Assembly (NCBI RefSeq): GCF_000422585.1
Contig: NZ_KE383881.1
Span: 1 to 49,304 of the forward strand
DNA length: 49,304 nt
From: Hugenholtzia roseola DSM 9546
Lineage (GTDB): Bacteria; Bacteroidota; Bacteroidia; Cytophagales; Bernardetiaceae
Direction of reading: 5' to 3'
The notes beneath the pieces were generated by a model, which was not told the DNA's origin, made no database searches, and saw only the letters and a list, made by a program, of their open reading frames with translations. How positions within the stretch are numbered: position 1 is the first letter of the stretch; every line of letters starts with the position of its first letter. Positions 40,982 through 48,933 of the stretch are shown piece by piece. Made by a program: the position numbers and the translations under genes.

Positions 40982-42862
40982 ATGCTTTTTTCTTTTTTAC
41001 GCAAAAAACTTACTTGCTCTTTTCTACTTTTTCTCCCCTTTTTCTATTTTTATCAAACGTCCCTTTCTGCTCAAATTATCAATGGATATGCAAAAATAAC
41101 GGCTATTGCAGGCACAGACCTGACTATTTCCAACATAGCAGGCGAAGTAAATGAAACCGCTGATGCCTTTGCCGCTGGTGAAAGGCTCATTATCATGCAG
41201 ATGCAAGATGATGTTATCGGGACGACGGCTGATAACACTAATTTTGGCGATTTGGGTAGTATCGCTTCGGCAGGTTTATATGAAATTGCGACAATCGCTT
41301 CACGTACAGGTACGACGATTACACTTTCCGCACCTTTGTCAGAAACCTACCATTTGGGCGCAAATAGTTCGGTTCAAATTATCACTTTTCCACAATTTTG
41401 CACACGTGGCAATACTTCGGGTTTGGCTTGGAATGGCAATATCGGTGGCGTGGTTGCTTTTTTCTGTCCCACAACGCTAACCCTTACGGGTGCGATTGTG
41501 GCTGATGGTATCGGCTTTCGCGGTGGCGTGCGCTCGAATGACGACGGTTCGGGCTGTACCACAGCTCCTTTTCGCTCGAATAGTGCCAGTTTTGGAGAAA
41601 AAGGCGAGGGCATTTTCAAAAGAACCAACGCAGACCAACGCTATGCCGTTGCTAAAATCTTGAATGGCGGCGGTGGTGGCACAACGCACAACGGTGGCGG
41701 CGGGGGCGGCGGCAACTTTACCGCTGGTGGCGTAGGCGGACCGGGGTGGAACGGTTCAGATGCAGGCTGCACGCCAAGCGCAGGCGGACAAGGCGGCTTA
41801 CAGCTTCCTGTCCCTACACTGAATCGCGTCTTTATGGGCGGCGGCGGTGGCGGCGGTCAGCAAAACAATTCGGTGGGTTCGAATGGTGCAGCAGGCGGTG
41901 GTATCATTATCATAGAAGCCAATACCCTCGAAACTTCCTGTGCCAGCAATGCCACAATAAGCGCGAATGGCAATGAAGCGGCAGGCACGACAGGGGGCGG
42001 CAACGACTCGGCAGGCGGCGGCGGCGCAGGAGGTTCTATCGTCTTGCGCATCAGCAACTACATCATAGACGCGGCTTGTCCTTTGGTGGTGCGTGTCAAT
42101 GGTGGAAAAGGCGGAGATGCCAATTTCAATACCACGCACGCAGGCGGCGGCGGTGGCGGTCAGGGCGCAGTGCTTTTTAGTGTGGGCTGCCCCAATAGTA
42201 TTCCCAATTTAAGTGCAAACGCGCTCAATGGAAATGGCGGTTGTAACAACATGCCTGCTTGTGCTTCGAGTGGCGGTTCGGGTCAGGGTACAAATAATGA
42301 CGGTATTTTATGTGATGTGTTATTGCCCGTAGAATGGTTTTCTTTTTCTGCCAAATATCAAGATAAAAGTGCCAAACTCTTTTGGGAAGTAGCTCAAGAG
42401 GAAGGACACGATTATTTTGAGATAGAAAAATCGCAAGAAGGAAGGGTTTGGCAGAGCCTAAAAAAGGTCTTTCAATATGAACGTAAGACGCTGCAATCCT
42501 TTGTCTATCAGGCGAAAGACACAGATTTGGAAGCAGGTACGACTTACTACCGTTTGAAGCAAGTGGATAAAAATGGAAGCTATACCTACTCTAAAATTGT
42601 TTCGGTAGAGGTAGAAACCTTCGACTTCAAAAAGCAACTATGGGTAAGTCCTAATCCTGCAAAAGGGACGATTAGACTGCACATGGAGGCAGATAAAATT
42701 TTGAGTTTGCAAGCCGTTTCTATGCAAGGGGCAGTTTTTCCGTTGCAAGTAGAAAAAAATAACATAGCCTCGATTGCGCATTTGCCCAAAGGCTTGTATC
42801 TGATTCAGGTGCTAACCGAAAAGGGCATTTTGAGCCATAAAATTTTGGTAGAAAACGAATAA
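40982..42862 (+). CDS. Glycine-rich surface protein with T9SS C-terminal sorting domain
   Basis: 626 residues. A signal peptide ends near SLSAQ (residue ~35). An N-terminal beta domain (~36-150) is followed by a glycine-rich region (~220-400) with at least four Gly runs (such as NGGGGGGGNFTAGG and FMGGGGGGGQQNN), each beside short beta segments (GGGIIIIEANTL, AGGSIVLRISN). The last ~90 residues are a T9SS type A tail (WVSPNPAKGTIRLH ... GLYLIQVLTEKG), preceded by a beta-sandwich region that opens VEWFSFSAKYQDKSAKLFWE. It is probably exported and fixed on the surface, where the Gly-rich repeats could form polyglycine-type structures. Function is unknown. The start was chosen by the signal peptide. 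Confidence 0.8.
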   Translation: MLFSFLRKKLTCSFLLFLPFFYFYQTSLSAQIINGYAKITAIAGTDLTISNIAGEVNETADAFAAGERLIIMQMQDDVIGTTADNTNFGDLGSIASAGLYEIATIASRTGTTITLSAPLSETYHLGANSSVQIITFPQFCTRGNTSGLAWNGNIGGVVAFFCPTTLTLTGAIVADGIGFRGGVRSNDDGSGCTTAPFRSNSASFGEKGEGIFKRTNADQRYAVAKILNGGGGGTTHNGGGGGGGNFTAGGVGGPGWNGSDAGCTPSAGGQGGLQLPVPTLNRVFMGGGGGGGQQNNSVGSNGAAGGGIIIIEANTLETSCASNATISANGNEAAGTTGGGNDSAGGGGAGGSIVLRISNYIIDAACPLVVRVNGGKGGDANFNTTHAGGGGGGQGAVLFSVGCPNSIPNLSANALNGNGGCNNMPACASSGGSGQGTNNDGILCDVLLPVEWFSFSAKYQDKSAKLFWEVAQEEGHDYFEIEKSQEGRVWQSLKKVFQYERKTLQSFVYQAKDTDLEAGTTYYRLKQVDKNGSYTYSKIVSVEVETFDFKKQLWVSPNPAKGTIRLHMEADKILSLQAVSMQGAVFPLQVEKNNIASIAHLPKGLYLIQVLTEKGILSHKILVENE

Positions 42863-42913
42863 GTGGCGTTATTAAATACCTATTAAACGGCTCTTTAAGG
42901 GTTGTTTTCAAAA

Positions 42914-42941
42914 AAAGGCAGGATTTCACAATCCTGCCTTT
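42914..42941. terminator. Bidirectional terminator
   Basis: AAAGGCAGGATT / AATCCTGCCTTT is a 12-bp perfect stem with a TCAC loop, with A and T tracts around it. It lies 51 bases past the glycine-rich gene stop. Confidence 0.8.
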
Positions 42942-42956
42942 GCGATTTGTTGTTTT

Positions 42957-43049
42957 TTAGTTTGCTTGGTAGCCTGTGCCTTTTACGTTTGCCTTGTGGC
43001 GCAATATTTTTTTCATTGCCCAATTGAAGCGAATTAGTTTTTTGCTCAT
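42957..43049 (-). pseudogene. N-terminal stub of an Rpn/PD-(D/E)XK transposase-nuclease
   Basis: A 30-codon ORF beginning MSKKLIRFNWAMKKILRHKA, which closely resembles the conserved N-terminus of Rpn-type (COG5464-like) nuclease/transposase proteins of Bacteroidota. The similarity ends after HKAN, and the frame stops nine codons later. No catalytic domain is present. Upstream in-frame extension (to 43139) adds unrelated sequence. Either a deletion remnant, or a short peptide kept for another reason. A second Rpn-like gene lies at the right end of the window. Confidence 0.65.
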
Positions 43050-43154
43050 GATTTTGTAGTTAAGATTTTCTTGTAAAGCTACCAAAATTAGAGGCGCAGG
43101 CTTTGAAAATGCCCTTTTGCGTTGCTTTTTTGAAAGCATTATCTTTTGGCAAAC

Positions 43155-44213
43155 CTAATTTTGCTCCTCCTTCCTTTTGACCCAAAAACGCAATCCCTGT
43201 GCTAAGGTTAGGGCAGCCACTACCAAGCCCAAGACTAAAAAGTTGTCGTCTATGCTTTTTTTATTGAGCCAATAAAAAACAAGAATAAAAGCAATATTAA
43301 AACTAAGAATTACAAAGACTGCTTTCCCATGTGAGAGTCCTAAGCGCAGGAGCAGGTGATGGATATGGTTTTTGTCGGGTGAAAGTGGGGAACGCCCTAC
43401 CGCAACACGCATCACAAAGACGCGCAAGGTATCCAAAAGCGGATAGACCAAAAGGGCTGCTACCATCGAAATAGGACGCTCAAATTTGAAAATTGCCCCT
43501 TCGGGCAAAGTGGCATTGGTCTGCAAAAACTTAATCGTCGCAATCGCCGCCATAAAGCCCAAGAGAAGCGAACCTGTATCGCCCATAAAAATTTTGGCAG
43601 GCGAAAGATTGTAGCGCAAAAAGGCAAGCACTGCGCCCACCAAGCTAAAACAAGCGATTGTAAAAAGCATATTTCCTGCCCAAAAAAACCAAAATCCTAA
43701 CAGAGAAAAAACCAAGACAGAAATACTACCTGCCAAGCCATCTATACCGTCTATGAGATTAAAAGCGTTTGTAATAACAATGACAGTATAAAGTGTAATA
43801 GTATAACTAAGTAAATCATTGATTTGGTAGATATGGAAAAGTCCATACAAAGATTGGAAGTGAAAGCCGCCGATTATCGTAATAGAAGCCGCAATTATTT
43901 GCCCAATAAGTTTCCAAAAGGCACTCAAAGGCAGGAAGTCGTCGCGCATACCTACAATGACTATCACCAAAATACTACCCAACAGAAACTGCCCCTCTAC
44001 GCCTTTGGCAAAGAAAAACGACCAAAAAACAGAGGAAATAATAAAACCAAAAAAAATACCAATACCGCCGAAGGTAGGGATTTTCTCTTTGTGCAGTTTG
44101 CGCTCGTCGGGCAAATCGTGCATATTGCGGGCATGCGCAATCTTGATAATTTCTGGTATCAGCAGCAGCCCGATGGCTAAGGCAGAGATAGCACTCAAAA
44201 AAATTTCTTTCAT
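43155..44213 (-). CDS. Polyprenyl-phosphate N-acetylhexosamine-1-phosphate transferase (WecA/TagO family)
   Basis: A 352-residue integral membrane enzyme of the MraY/WecA family, which transfers a sugar-1-phosphate (usually GlcNAc-1-P) from UDP to undecaprenyl phosphate, starting O-antigen, capsule or wall-glycan synthesis. There are about 11 membrane segments. Motifs are PTFGGIGIFFGF (~50), RDDFLPLSAFWKLIGQ (~90), NAFNLIDGIDGLAGS (~150, catalytic Asp pair), IFMGDTGSLLLGF (~205) and KNHIHHLLLRLG (~290, the HIHH loop of the WecA branch). HIHH separates it from MraY. There is no sugar-transferase cluster next to it in the window. Confidence 0.9.
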   Translation of the reverse strand: MKEIFLSAISALAIGLLLIPEIIKIAHARNMHDLPDERKLHKEKIPTFGGIGIFFGFIISSVFWSFFFAKGVEGQFLLGSILVIVIVGMRDDFLPLSAFWKLIGQIIAASITIIGGFHFQSLYGLFHIYQINDLLSYTITLYTVIVITNAFNLIDGIDGLAGSISVLVFSLLGFWFFWAGNMLFTIACFSLVGAVLAFLRYNLSPAKIFMGDTGSLLLGFMAAIATIKFLQTNATLPEGAIFKFERPISMVAALLVYPLLDTLRVFVMRVAVGRSPLSPDKNHIHHLLLRLGLSHGKAVFVILSFNIAFILVFYWLNKKSIDDNFLVLGLVVAALTLAQGLRFWVKRKEEQN

Positions 44214-44324
44214 GTAAATATGATGAAAAAGGATAGATAGTTTTTGGTTTTTTTAATAGAAAAAACGGACTGCCCCGCTCTTTCGCGCCGCATAGAAAAG
44301 GAAACGCTTTGGCAAAAAAAATCG

Positions 44325-44332
44325 TATCTTTG
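44325..44332 (+). promoter_or_regulatory. -7 box for clpS
   Basis: TATCTTTG matches TAnnTTTG, 36 bases before the clpS ATG. The nearest TTG lies too close for an ideal -33. Confidence 0.5.
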
Positions 44333-44367
44333 CTATACCATTTTCTTTTTCTCAAACGCATTGATTT

Positions 44368-44667
44368 ATGATATTCCACACCATCAGACTTTCCGCCCCC
44401 GAAGTTGAAGTTTTAGAACAAGTAGAAACGGAGGTCATAGAACAAGAAACGCGAAAACTTATTGTCTATAACGACGATGTCAATACCTTCGAACACGTCA
44501 TCAATACCCTTGTAGATGTCTGCGGACACTCGCGCGAACAAGCCGAACAATGCACGTGGATAATTCATTTCAAGGGCAAATGCAATGTCAAGAAAGGCGA
44601 TTATGACACGCTTTCTGCCATGTGCCTCGCTATCTTGGATAGGGGGATTTCGGCAAATGTGGAGTAA
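44368..44667 (+). CDS. clpS: ATP-dependent Clp protease adaptor ClpS
   Basis: ClpS binds the N-terminal domain of ClpA/ClpC and delivers N-degron substrates to ClpAP. The 99-residue protein has an N-terminal flexible part and the core VYNDDVNTFEHVINTLVDV (residues ~32-50) carrying the Asn-Asp-Asp region of the N-degron pocket, then CGHSREQAEQCTWIIHFKGK (~52-71) with the conserved His, and DTLSAMCLAILDRGISANVE at the end. Family length is normal. It is a single gene with its own -7 box, divergent from the WecA-type gene. Confidence 0.93.
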   Translation: MIFHTIRLSAPEVEVLEQVETEVIEQETRKLIVYNDDVNTFEHVINTLVDVCGHSREQAEQCTWIIHFKGKCNVKKGDYDTLSAMCLAILDRGISANVE

Positions 44668-44756
44668 AATAGGCTTTACGCGCTTTTTTTGAGGCAGCAC
44701 AGACCAAAAGCCTGTGTAGGGGTTGTTTTGTCTTTTTTCTAAGAGAGGCTTCCGCC

Positions 44757-45068
44757 TTATTTTCCTTGTTGTTTGTGTTGCTTCTTTTTGGCACTTTTAG
44801 ATTTTTTACGTGCCGATTTGCCTTCCGACTTCATTTTTTTATCGGATTTGCGCTGAAACTGTGCTTCGGTTTTTTTCATTTGGTCGGCAAAAGTTTCCTG
44901 CCCAAATAGCACTTTCGGGTCGGAATCGGCATAAGTGGGGCAGTTGGAGCGTTTCCAGCAACTACTCAAAATTGCCAAAAACAGTAAGGCTATGGGAAGG
45001 CGAAAATACGCGCCTCTTATTTTTTTTAGAAATGGAAAAAATAAGTATGCTTGTTGGTAGTGTTTCAT
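44757..45068 (-). CDS. Small lysine-rich lipoprotein
   Basis: 103 residues. A positive N-terminus and hydrophobic stretch (LPIALLFLAILSS) lead to a lipobox cysteine at about residue 37 (LSSC). The mature part has NCPTYADSDPKVLFG and ends in a very basic tail, with more than half Lys/Arg/Ser in the last 35 residues (for example KSARKKSKSAKKKQ). The tail could bind DNA, RNA, LPS or peptidoglycan phosphates; no family is recognised. The start at 45068 was preferred over an in-frame ATG 17 codons upstream, though the latter cannot be excluded. Confidence 0.6.
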   Translation of the reverse strand: MKHYQQAYLFFPFLKKIRGAYFRLPIALLFLAILSSCWKRSNCPTYADSDPKVLFGQETFADQMKKTEAQFQRKSDKKMKSEGKSARKKSKSAKKKQHKQQGK

Positions 45069-45252
45069 AGGATACAAAGGATACAAAAATAAACAGAGGG
45101 CGTTTGGGCAGTGTTTCAAAACGCAGAGAGAAGTGTCTAAGAGAAGCGTCTAAGGGATAAGCGCAATTTTGGTGCAAATTTTACCGCTCCCTTATTCCAA
45201 AGAGAAAAGACCGCCATTTTTTTGAGGCAGTTTTCAAAACCGACTTAGACAA

Positions 45253-45978
45253 TTAGTTTTCAAAAAGCGTATTGTAGTAGCGAATCAGGGCAAACCAATC
45301 GGCTTGCTTTTGCAATTTTAGGTCTTTTTCTTGAATAAATGCCAAGACCTGCTCTTTTTTATTTGCCATAAAGGATAAAAGTTGCTCGCGCAAAAGGTTT
45401 TTGTCTTCGGTCTGGAAAGCCACTAAACGACTGCCTTCTATTTCGAAAAGAAACCACTCCTGCGACTCGCGCAAGACCTGATAGGGCTGTGAATAGCCAA
45501 AATAGGGGTTATAGGCATAGAGATAGTCCTGCACAAAGATTTCGCGCGAAAGCAAATTTAGCTCCCCTTCTATTTGAAGCTCGAAAAAATGTAGCGTCTG
45601 ATAATTGGGGTCTTTGGCAGAAAAATAGGGTAGCGAAAAGATGTAGCGCGTCTGTTTTTTAAGGGCATCATTGATAAAAAACTTTTCTATTTGGCTGGCA
45701 TGAAAACTGCGTAAAGTGCCATTATCAAGTTTTAAAATTAGACTATTCTGCTCAAAATTATACCGAACCTCGCCTTTAAGTGGGGCTTCTTGAAAGGGAT
45801 ATACTTCGCCCTGATGCCACAAATCGGTAGAAAAGCGTTGTGCCTCAACTTTTGAAAAAAAGCTCAATGTGAGGAAGAACATCAAAAAAAGCCCAACAAA
45901 AGACAAGCGGCAGAAGGGCAGCAAAGGCGTGAAAAAGAGCCACTTCGACAAAGGGCGATAAGAGAGATAGCATTTCAT
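45253..45978 (-). CDS. Hypothetical secreted protein
   Basis: 241 residues with a long N-terminal hydrophobic region (FVGLFLMFFLTLSFFSKVEA) and a predicted signal-peptidase site near VEAQ (residue ~47). A start nearer the hydrophobic core is possible. The mature part is a beta-rich domain (GEVRYNFEQNSLILKLDNGTLRSF ... split here as EVRYNFEQNSLILKL and NGTLRSFHASQIEKF), followed by a helical tail (KKEQVLAFIQEKDLKL). It resembles short secreted proteins common in Cytophagales with no assigned function. 184 bases from the lipoprotein gene on the same strand. Confidence 0.6.
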   Translation of the reverse strand: MKCYLSYRPLSKWLFFTPLLPFCRLSFVGLFLMFFLTLSFFSKVEAQRFSTDLWHQGEVYPFQEAPLKGEVRYNFEQNSLILKLDNGTLRSFHASQIEKFFINDALKKQTRYIFSLPYFSAKDPNYQTLHFFELQIEGELNLLSREIFVQDYLYAYNPYFGYSQPYQVLRESQEWFLFEIEGSRLVAFQTEDKNLLREQLLSFMANKKEQVLAFIQEKDLKLQKQADWFALIRYYNTLFEN

Positions 45979-46247
45979 ATTGTTCCTTTTTTGGGCAAAA
46001 AAGCCGCAATGACACTTAAAAAAGCAAAAATAGCTCTCTTTTTATGTTTTTTAATACGAAATACCGCCGTTTTGGTTAGTCAGACCCAGTTTTTTTCAAT
46101 ACTTTTACCCTCCGAACCTCACTAATAGTAGGTTCTGTGAAAAATACGCTGTTTTCAAAGTTCGATACACAATAAAATTTGGCTTAGACCTTACTACGGT
46201 TTTTTTCAAAGGTTGAAAAACTATTTCTATCTTATCATACAATTTTT

Positions 46248-47996
46248 ATGCAATTTTGGGATTGGGTCGTACTCTTGGGTACGCAGTTGTTCATCATTTT
46301 GTTTGGCATTTGGAAAGTACGCCAAAAGTCTAACCACTTACAGAGCCATTTATTAGATAGAGAATTGAGTTGGTTTGGCGTGGGCATTTCCATTATGGCG
46401 ACGCAAGCGAGCGCGATAACCTTTCTTTCTACCCCTGGGCAGGCGTATGGCAATGGCATGGGCTTTGTCCAAATCTATTTGGGTATGCCTATCGCTATGA
46501 TTGTCCTTTCGGCTACTTTTGTGCCGATTTATCACCGTTTGCAGGTCTATACCGCCTATGAATATTTGGAGCAGCGTTTTGATGTGCGCGTCCGTACCCT
46601 AACGGCTTTTCTTTTTCTGCTGCAAAGGGGGGCAGGGGCAGGGCTTTCTATCTATGCGCCCGCCCTGATTCTTTCCACTGTTTTGGGGTGGAAAATCGAC
46701 ATCTTCAACATTCTGATTGGCGTTTCGGTCGTGATTTATACCGTCATTGGGGGGGCAAAGGCAGTGAGTCAGACCCAAAAATTGCAGATGGCGACGATTC
46801 TGATTGGCATGGTGGCGGCAGGCGTGCTAATTTTCCAACTCCTGCCTTCGGAAATTAGCCTACCCGACGCGCTCCACATTGCAGGCAAGATGGAAAGGCT
46901 AAACCCCATAGATTTCAACTTTGATTTGAGCGAAAGGTACAATGTCTGGTCAGGACTTTTGGGTGGTTTCTTCCTTTCCCTTTCTTATTTTGGGACAGAC
47001 CATTCGCAGGTGCAGCGATATTTGGGGGCTAAGTCACTTACTGAAAGCCGCTTGGGGCTATTGATGAATGGGATTCTCAAAATTCCCATGCAATTTATGA
47101 TTTTGGGGGTAGGGATTCTGCTTTTCGTCTTTTATCAATTTGAAAAACCTGCTATTTATTTTAACCAAAATGAATATCAAAATTATGTGAAACAAAACCC
47201 TGCCCAAGCGACGCAATTAGAAAATTTAGAAAAACAGTATCATGCTAATTTTGATGCAAAAAAAGAAGCGATTTTGCAGATGCTACAACAAAGAGAGGGC
47301 GAAATAGCACCTCAAACGCTGCAAAAACTCAAAGAAGCACAAGCCGAACATGAGCAGATTCGCAATCAGGTCATTAGCACGCTTATCTCTACGCCCGAAA
47401 AGCAAGCCGACGATAAAAGCATCAAGACCAAACGAAATAGCGATTTAGATTACGCTTTTATTAGTTTTATTTTAGACAAAATGCCTATCGGTTTGGTGGG
47501 TTTGCTTATTTCGGTGATGCTTTCGGCGGCGATGTCTTCTGCCTCGTCCGAACTTTCGGCACTCTCTTCGGCTACTTTGCTCGACTTATACAAACGCAAT
47601 TTCAAACCACAAGCCTCTGACGCACATTATCTGGGTGCAAATCGTTTGCTTACAGCACTTTGGGGACTCTATGCCATTTTGTTTGCTCAAATTGCAAGCC
47701 GCTTAGAAAATCTGATTCAGGCGGTCAATATCTTGGGTTCTTTGTTTTATGGGGTAGTTTTGGGTATCTTTTTGGTTGCTTTTTTCCTCAAAAAGGTGCG
47801 TACTGTGCCGTTGCTTTGGGCTGCCTGCCTTAGTCAGGGTCTAATTTTGCTGCATTACTTCTTTCTCAAAAGTTATTTCAAGATAGAATACCTTTGGTAT
47901 AATCTTATCGGTTGCGCCTTTGTTTTGGTATTGGCTTGGCTATTTAATCAATTATTTAAGCAATCACTTGAACAAAAGGACGAACCCAACCGCTAA
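46248..47996 (+). CDS. Sodium/solute symporter (SSS/SLC5 family)
   Basis: A 582-residue inner-membrane protein with about 13 membrane segments. Family features: ISIMATQASAITFLSTPGQAYGNG (the TM1-2 region; ligand and Na+ site) split here as IMATQASAITFLSTPG, VYTAYEYLEQRFDVRVR (~101), YTVIGGAKAVSQTQKLQM (~163), FGTDHSQVQRYLGAKS (~248), and MLSAAMSSASSELSALSSAT (~425; the Na2-site Ser residues). A hydrophilic, predicted coiled-coil insert of about 90 residues (~308-400, rich in Gln, Glu and Lys) lies between two membrane segments and is unusual in length. Substrate is unknown. The stop is followed at once by repeat copy f. Confidence 0.9.
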   Translation: MQFWDWVVLLGTQLFIILFGIWKVRQKSNHLQSHLLDRELSWFGVGISIMATQASAITFLSTPGQAYGNGMGFVQIYLGMPIAMIVLSATFVPIYHRLQVYTAYEYLEQRFDVRVRTLTAFLFLLQRGAGAGLSIYAPALILSTVLGWKIDIFNILIGVSVVIYTVIGGAKAVSQTQKLQMATILIGMVAAGVLIFQLLPSEISLPDALHIAGKMERLNPIDFNFDLSERYNVWSGLLGGFFLSLSYFGTDHSQVQRYLGAKSLTESRLGLLMNGILKIPMQFMILGVGILLFVFYQFEKPAIYFNQNEYQNYVKQNPAQATQLENLEKQYHANFDAKKEAILQMLQQREGEIAPQTLQKLKEAQAEHEQIRNQVISTLISTPEKQADDKSIKTKRNSDLDYAFISFILDKMPIGLVGLLISVMLSAAMSSASSELSALSSATLLDLYKRNFKPQASDAHYLGANRLLTALWGLYAILFAQIASRLENLIQAVNILGSLFYGVVLGIFLVAFFLKKVRTVPLLWAACLSQGLILLHYFFLKSYFKIEYLWYNLIGCAFVLVLAWLFNQLFKQSLEQKDEPNR

Positions 47997-47997
47997 C

Positions 47998-48060
47998 CAA
48001 ATGCAGGGACAAGGCACTGTCTTGTTCGAGGTGAGATTGAAATAAAAAGGGGCTTTCAGA
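47998..48060 (+). repeat. Intergenic repeat, copy f (truncated)
   Basis: Holds only the core: AAATGCAGGGACAAGGCACT, GTCTTGTTC, GAGGTGAGATTGAAATAAAA. It starts directly after the symporter stop codon; the 3' half of the unit is missing. Confidence 0.75.
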
Positions 48061-48068
48061 CCGTTGTG

Positions 48069-48104
48069 CGTAGTGTTCCATAACCCAAGAATAAACTAAG
48101 TCTA
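48069..48104. repeat. Direct repeat, left copy
   Basis: CGTAGTGTTCCATAACCCAA and following GAATAAACTAAGTCTA closely match 48770-48807. Lies upstream of the AT-rich orphan gene at 48268. Confidence 0.6.
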
Positions 48105-48267
48105 ATCCATTCCGCCAATCTTGTTTTTGCAAGGCTGCTGCTATCAAAACCTCTAAAAAATAGCATTTTGCATTTGTTTTTTGCTATTTTTGCACCATCT
48201 TACAACGCAAATCCAAGATTTGCCATACTGATAGGGCGAATTTTTAACTCATTAAAAACAATAAATT

Positions 48268-48732
48268 ATGAATAATATACACGACTTATTAAAACAACCT
48301 ATTTCTGTGGAATCTCTTGGTTCTATAAATTTAGGCATGACTTTTTCAGAGTTTAGAAATAAGTTTGTACAAACAGAGTATTTGTACAGAGATAACATCT
48401 TATCTATGCAAGCAATATTTCCTGACGAGATATACTATTGTTATTTTAATAGTATTACCTTTATATTTAATATATTAGAATCTCGATTAATATATATAAG
48501 TGTAACTAATCTGTTTAAAGGGAGTTATCTTAATACTATCTGCTTGGGTAGCTCTTTAAAGGAGTTACGTCAAATACACTCGGTATTTGATTTTGATGAT
48601 GAAGTTGTTTATATTAAAAAAGAAAAATATGTAATACTATTTTATTTTAATGAAGATTTAACACTAACAGACTGTCAAGCAGAAAGAGACAAGTATATAA
48701 TAGAAAAAATTAGTATTAAGTTATATGAATAA
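48268..48732 (+). CDS. Hypothetical cytosolic protein, very AT-rich orphan
   Basis: 154 residues, no signal peptide, no recognised family. N-terminal SINLGMTFSEFRNKFVQTEY recalls the short opening motif of many small bacterial alpha/beta orphans, including some immunity proteins, but this is weak. The rest is rich in Tyr, Ile and Asp/Glu (for example YVILFYFNEDLTLTDCQ). Composition is the most AT-rich seen among the genes at this end: 15 of 60 bases are G/C at 48481-48540. Imperfect direct repeats (48069-48104 and 48770-48807) flank it, which suggests a transferred or duplicated cassette. Confidence 0.6.
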   Translation: MNNIHDLLKQPISVESLGSINLGMTFSEFRNKFVQTEYLYRDNILSMQAIFPDEIYYCYFNSITFIFNILESRLIYISVTNLFKGSYLNTICLGSSLKELRQIHSVFDFDDEVVYIKKEKYVILFYFNEDLTLTDCQAERDKYIIEKISIKLYE

Positions 48733-48769
48733 GTTTATTTATTAGTATAATTCCCTGCTTCCTATTATT

Positions 48770-48807
48770 CGTAGAGTTTCCATAACCAAAAAATAAACTA
48801 AAAGTTA
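48770..48807. repeat. Direct repeat, right copy
   Basis: CGTAGAGTTTCCATAACCAA and following AAAATAAACTAAAAGTTA; differs from 48069-48104 at several positions but clearly related. Lies 37 bases after the orphan gene. Confidence 0.6.
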
Positions 48808-48933
48808 GGCGCGGTCTACGCCTCGGTCTTATAATCCTACAATCTCAAGTAACGTATCAAAAAACTATCCAAAGTGCTGATATTTTCAAAAAAAATCGTA
48901 TCTTCACAGCCTAATTAGCGCGTAAAATCTTTT

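Noticed and set aside
41798-42139. Minus-strand 113-codon frame within the glycine-rich gene
   Set aside because: Long open frames opposite GGC-rich glycine codons are a composition artefact; translation is low-complexity Ala/Arg/Cys.
14064-48060. CRISPR array made of the dispersed hairpin repeats
   Set aside because: Copies are kilobases apart, diverged and without spacers of uniform size; they are dispersed intergenic repeats.
47956-48147. Minus-strand 63-codon frame across the symporter end and repeat copy f
   Set aside because: It is built from the repeat core and the symporter's 3' end; only the LVYSWVMEHYA part may be debris, reported as part of the direct repeat instead.
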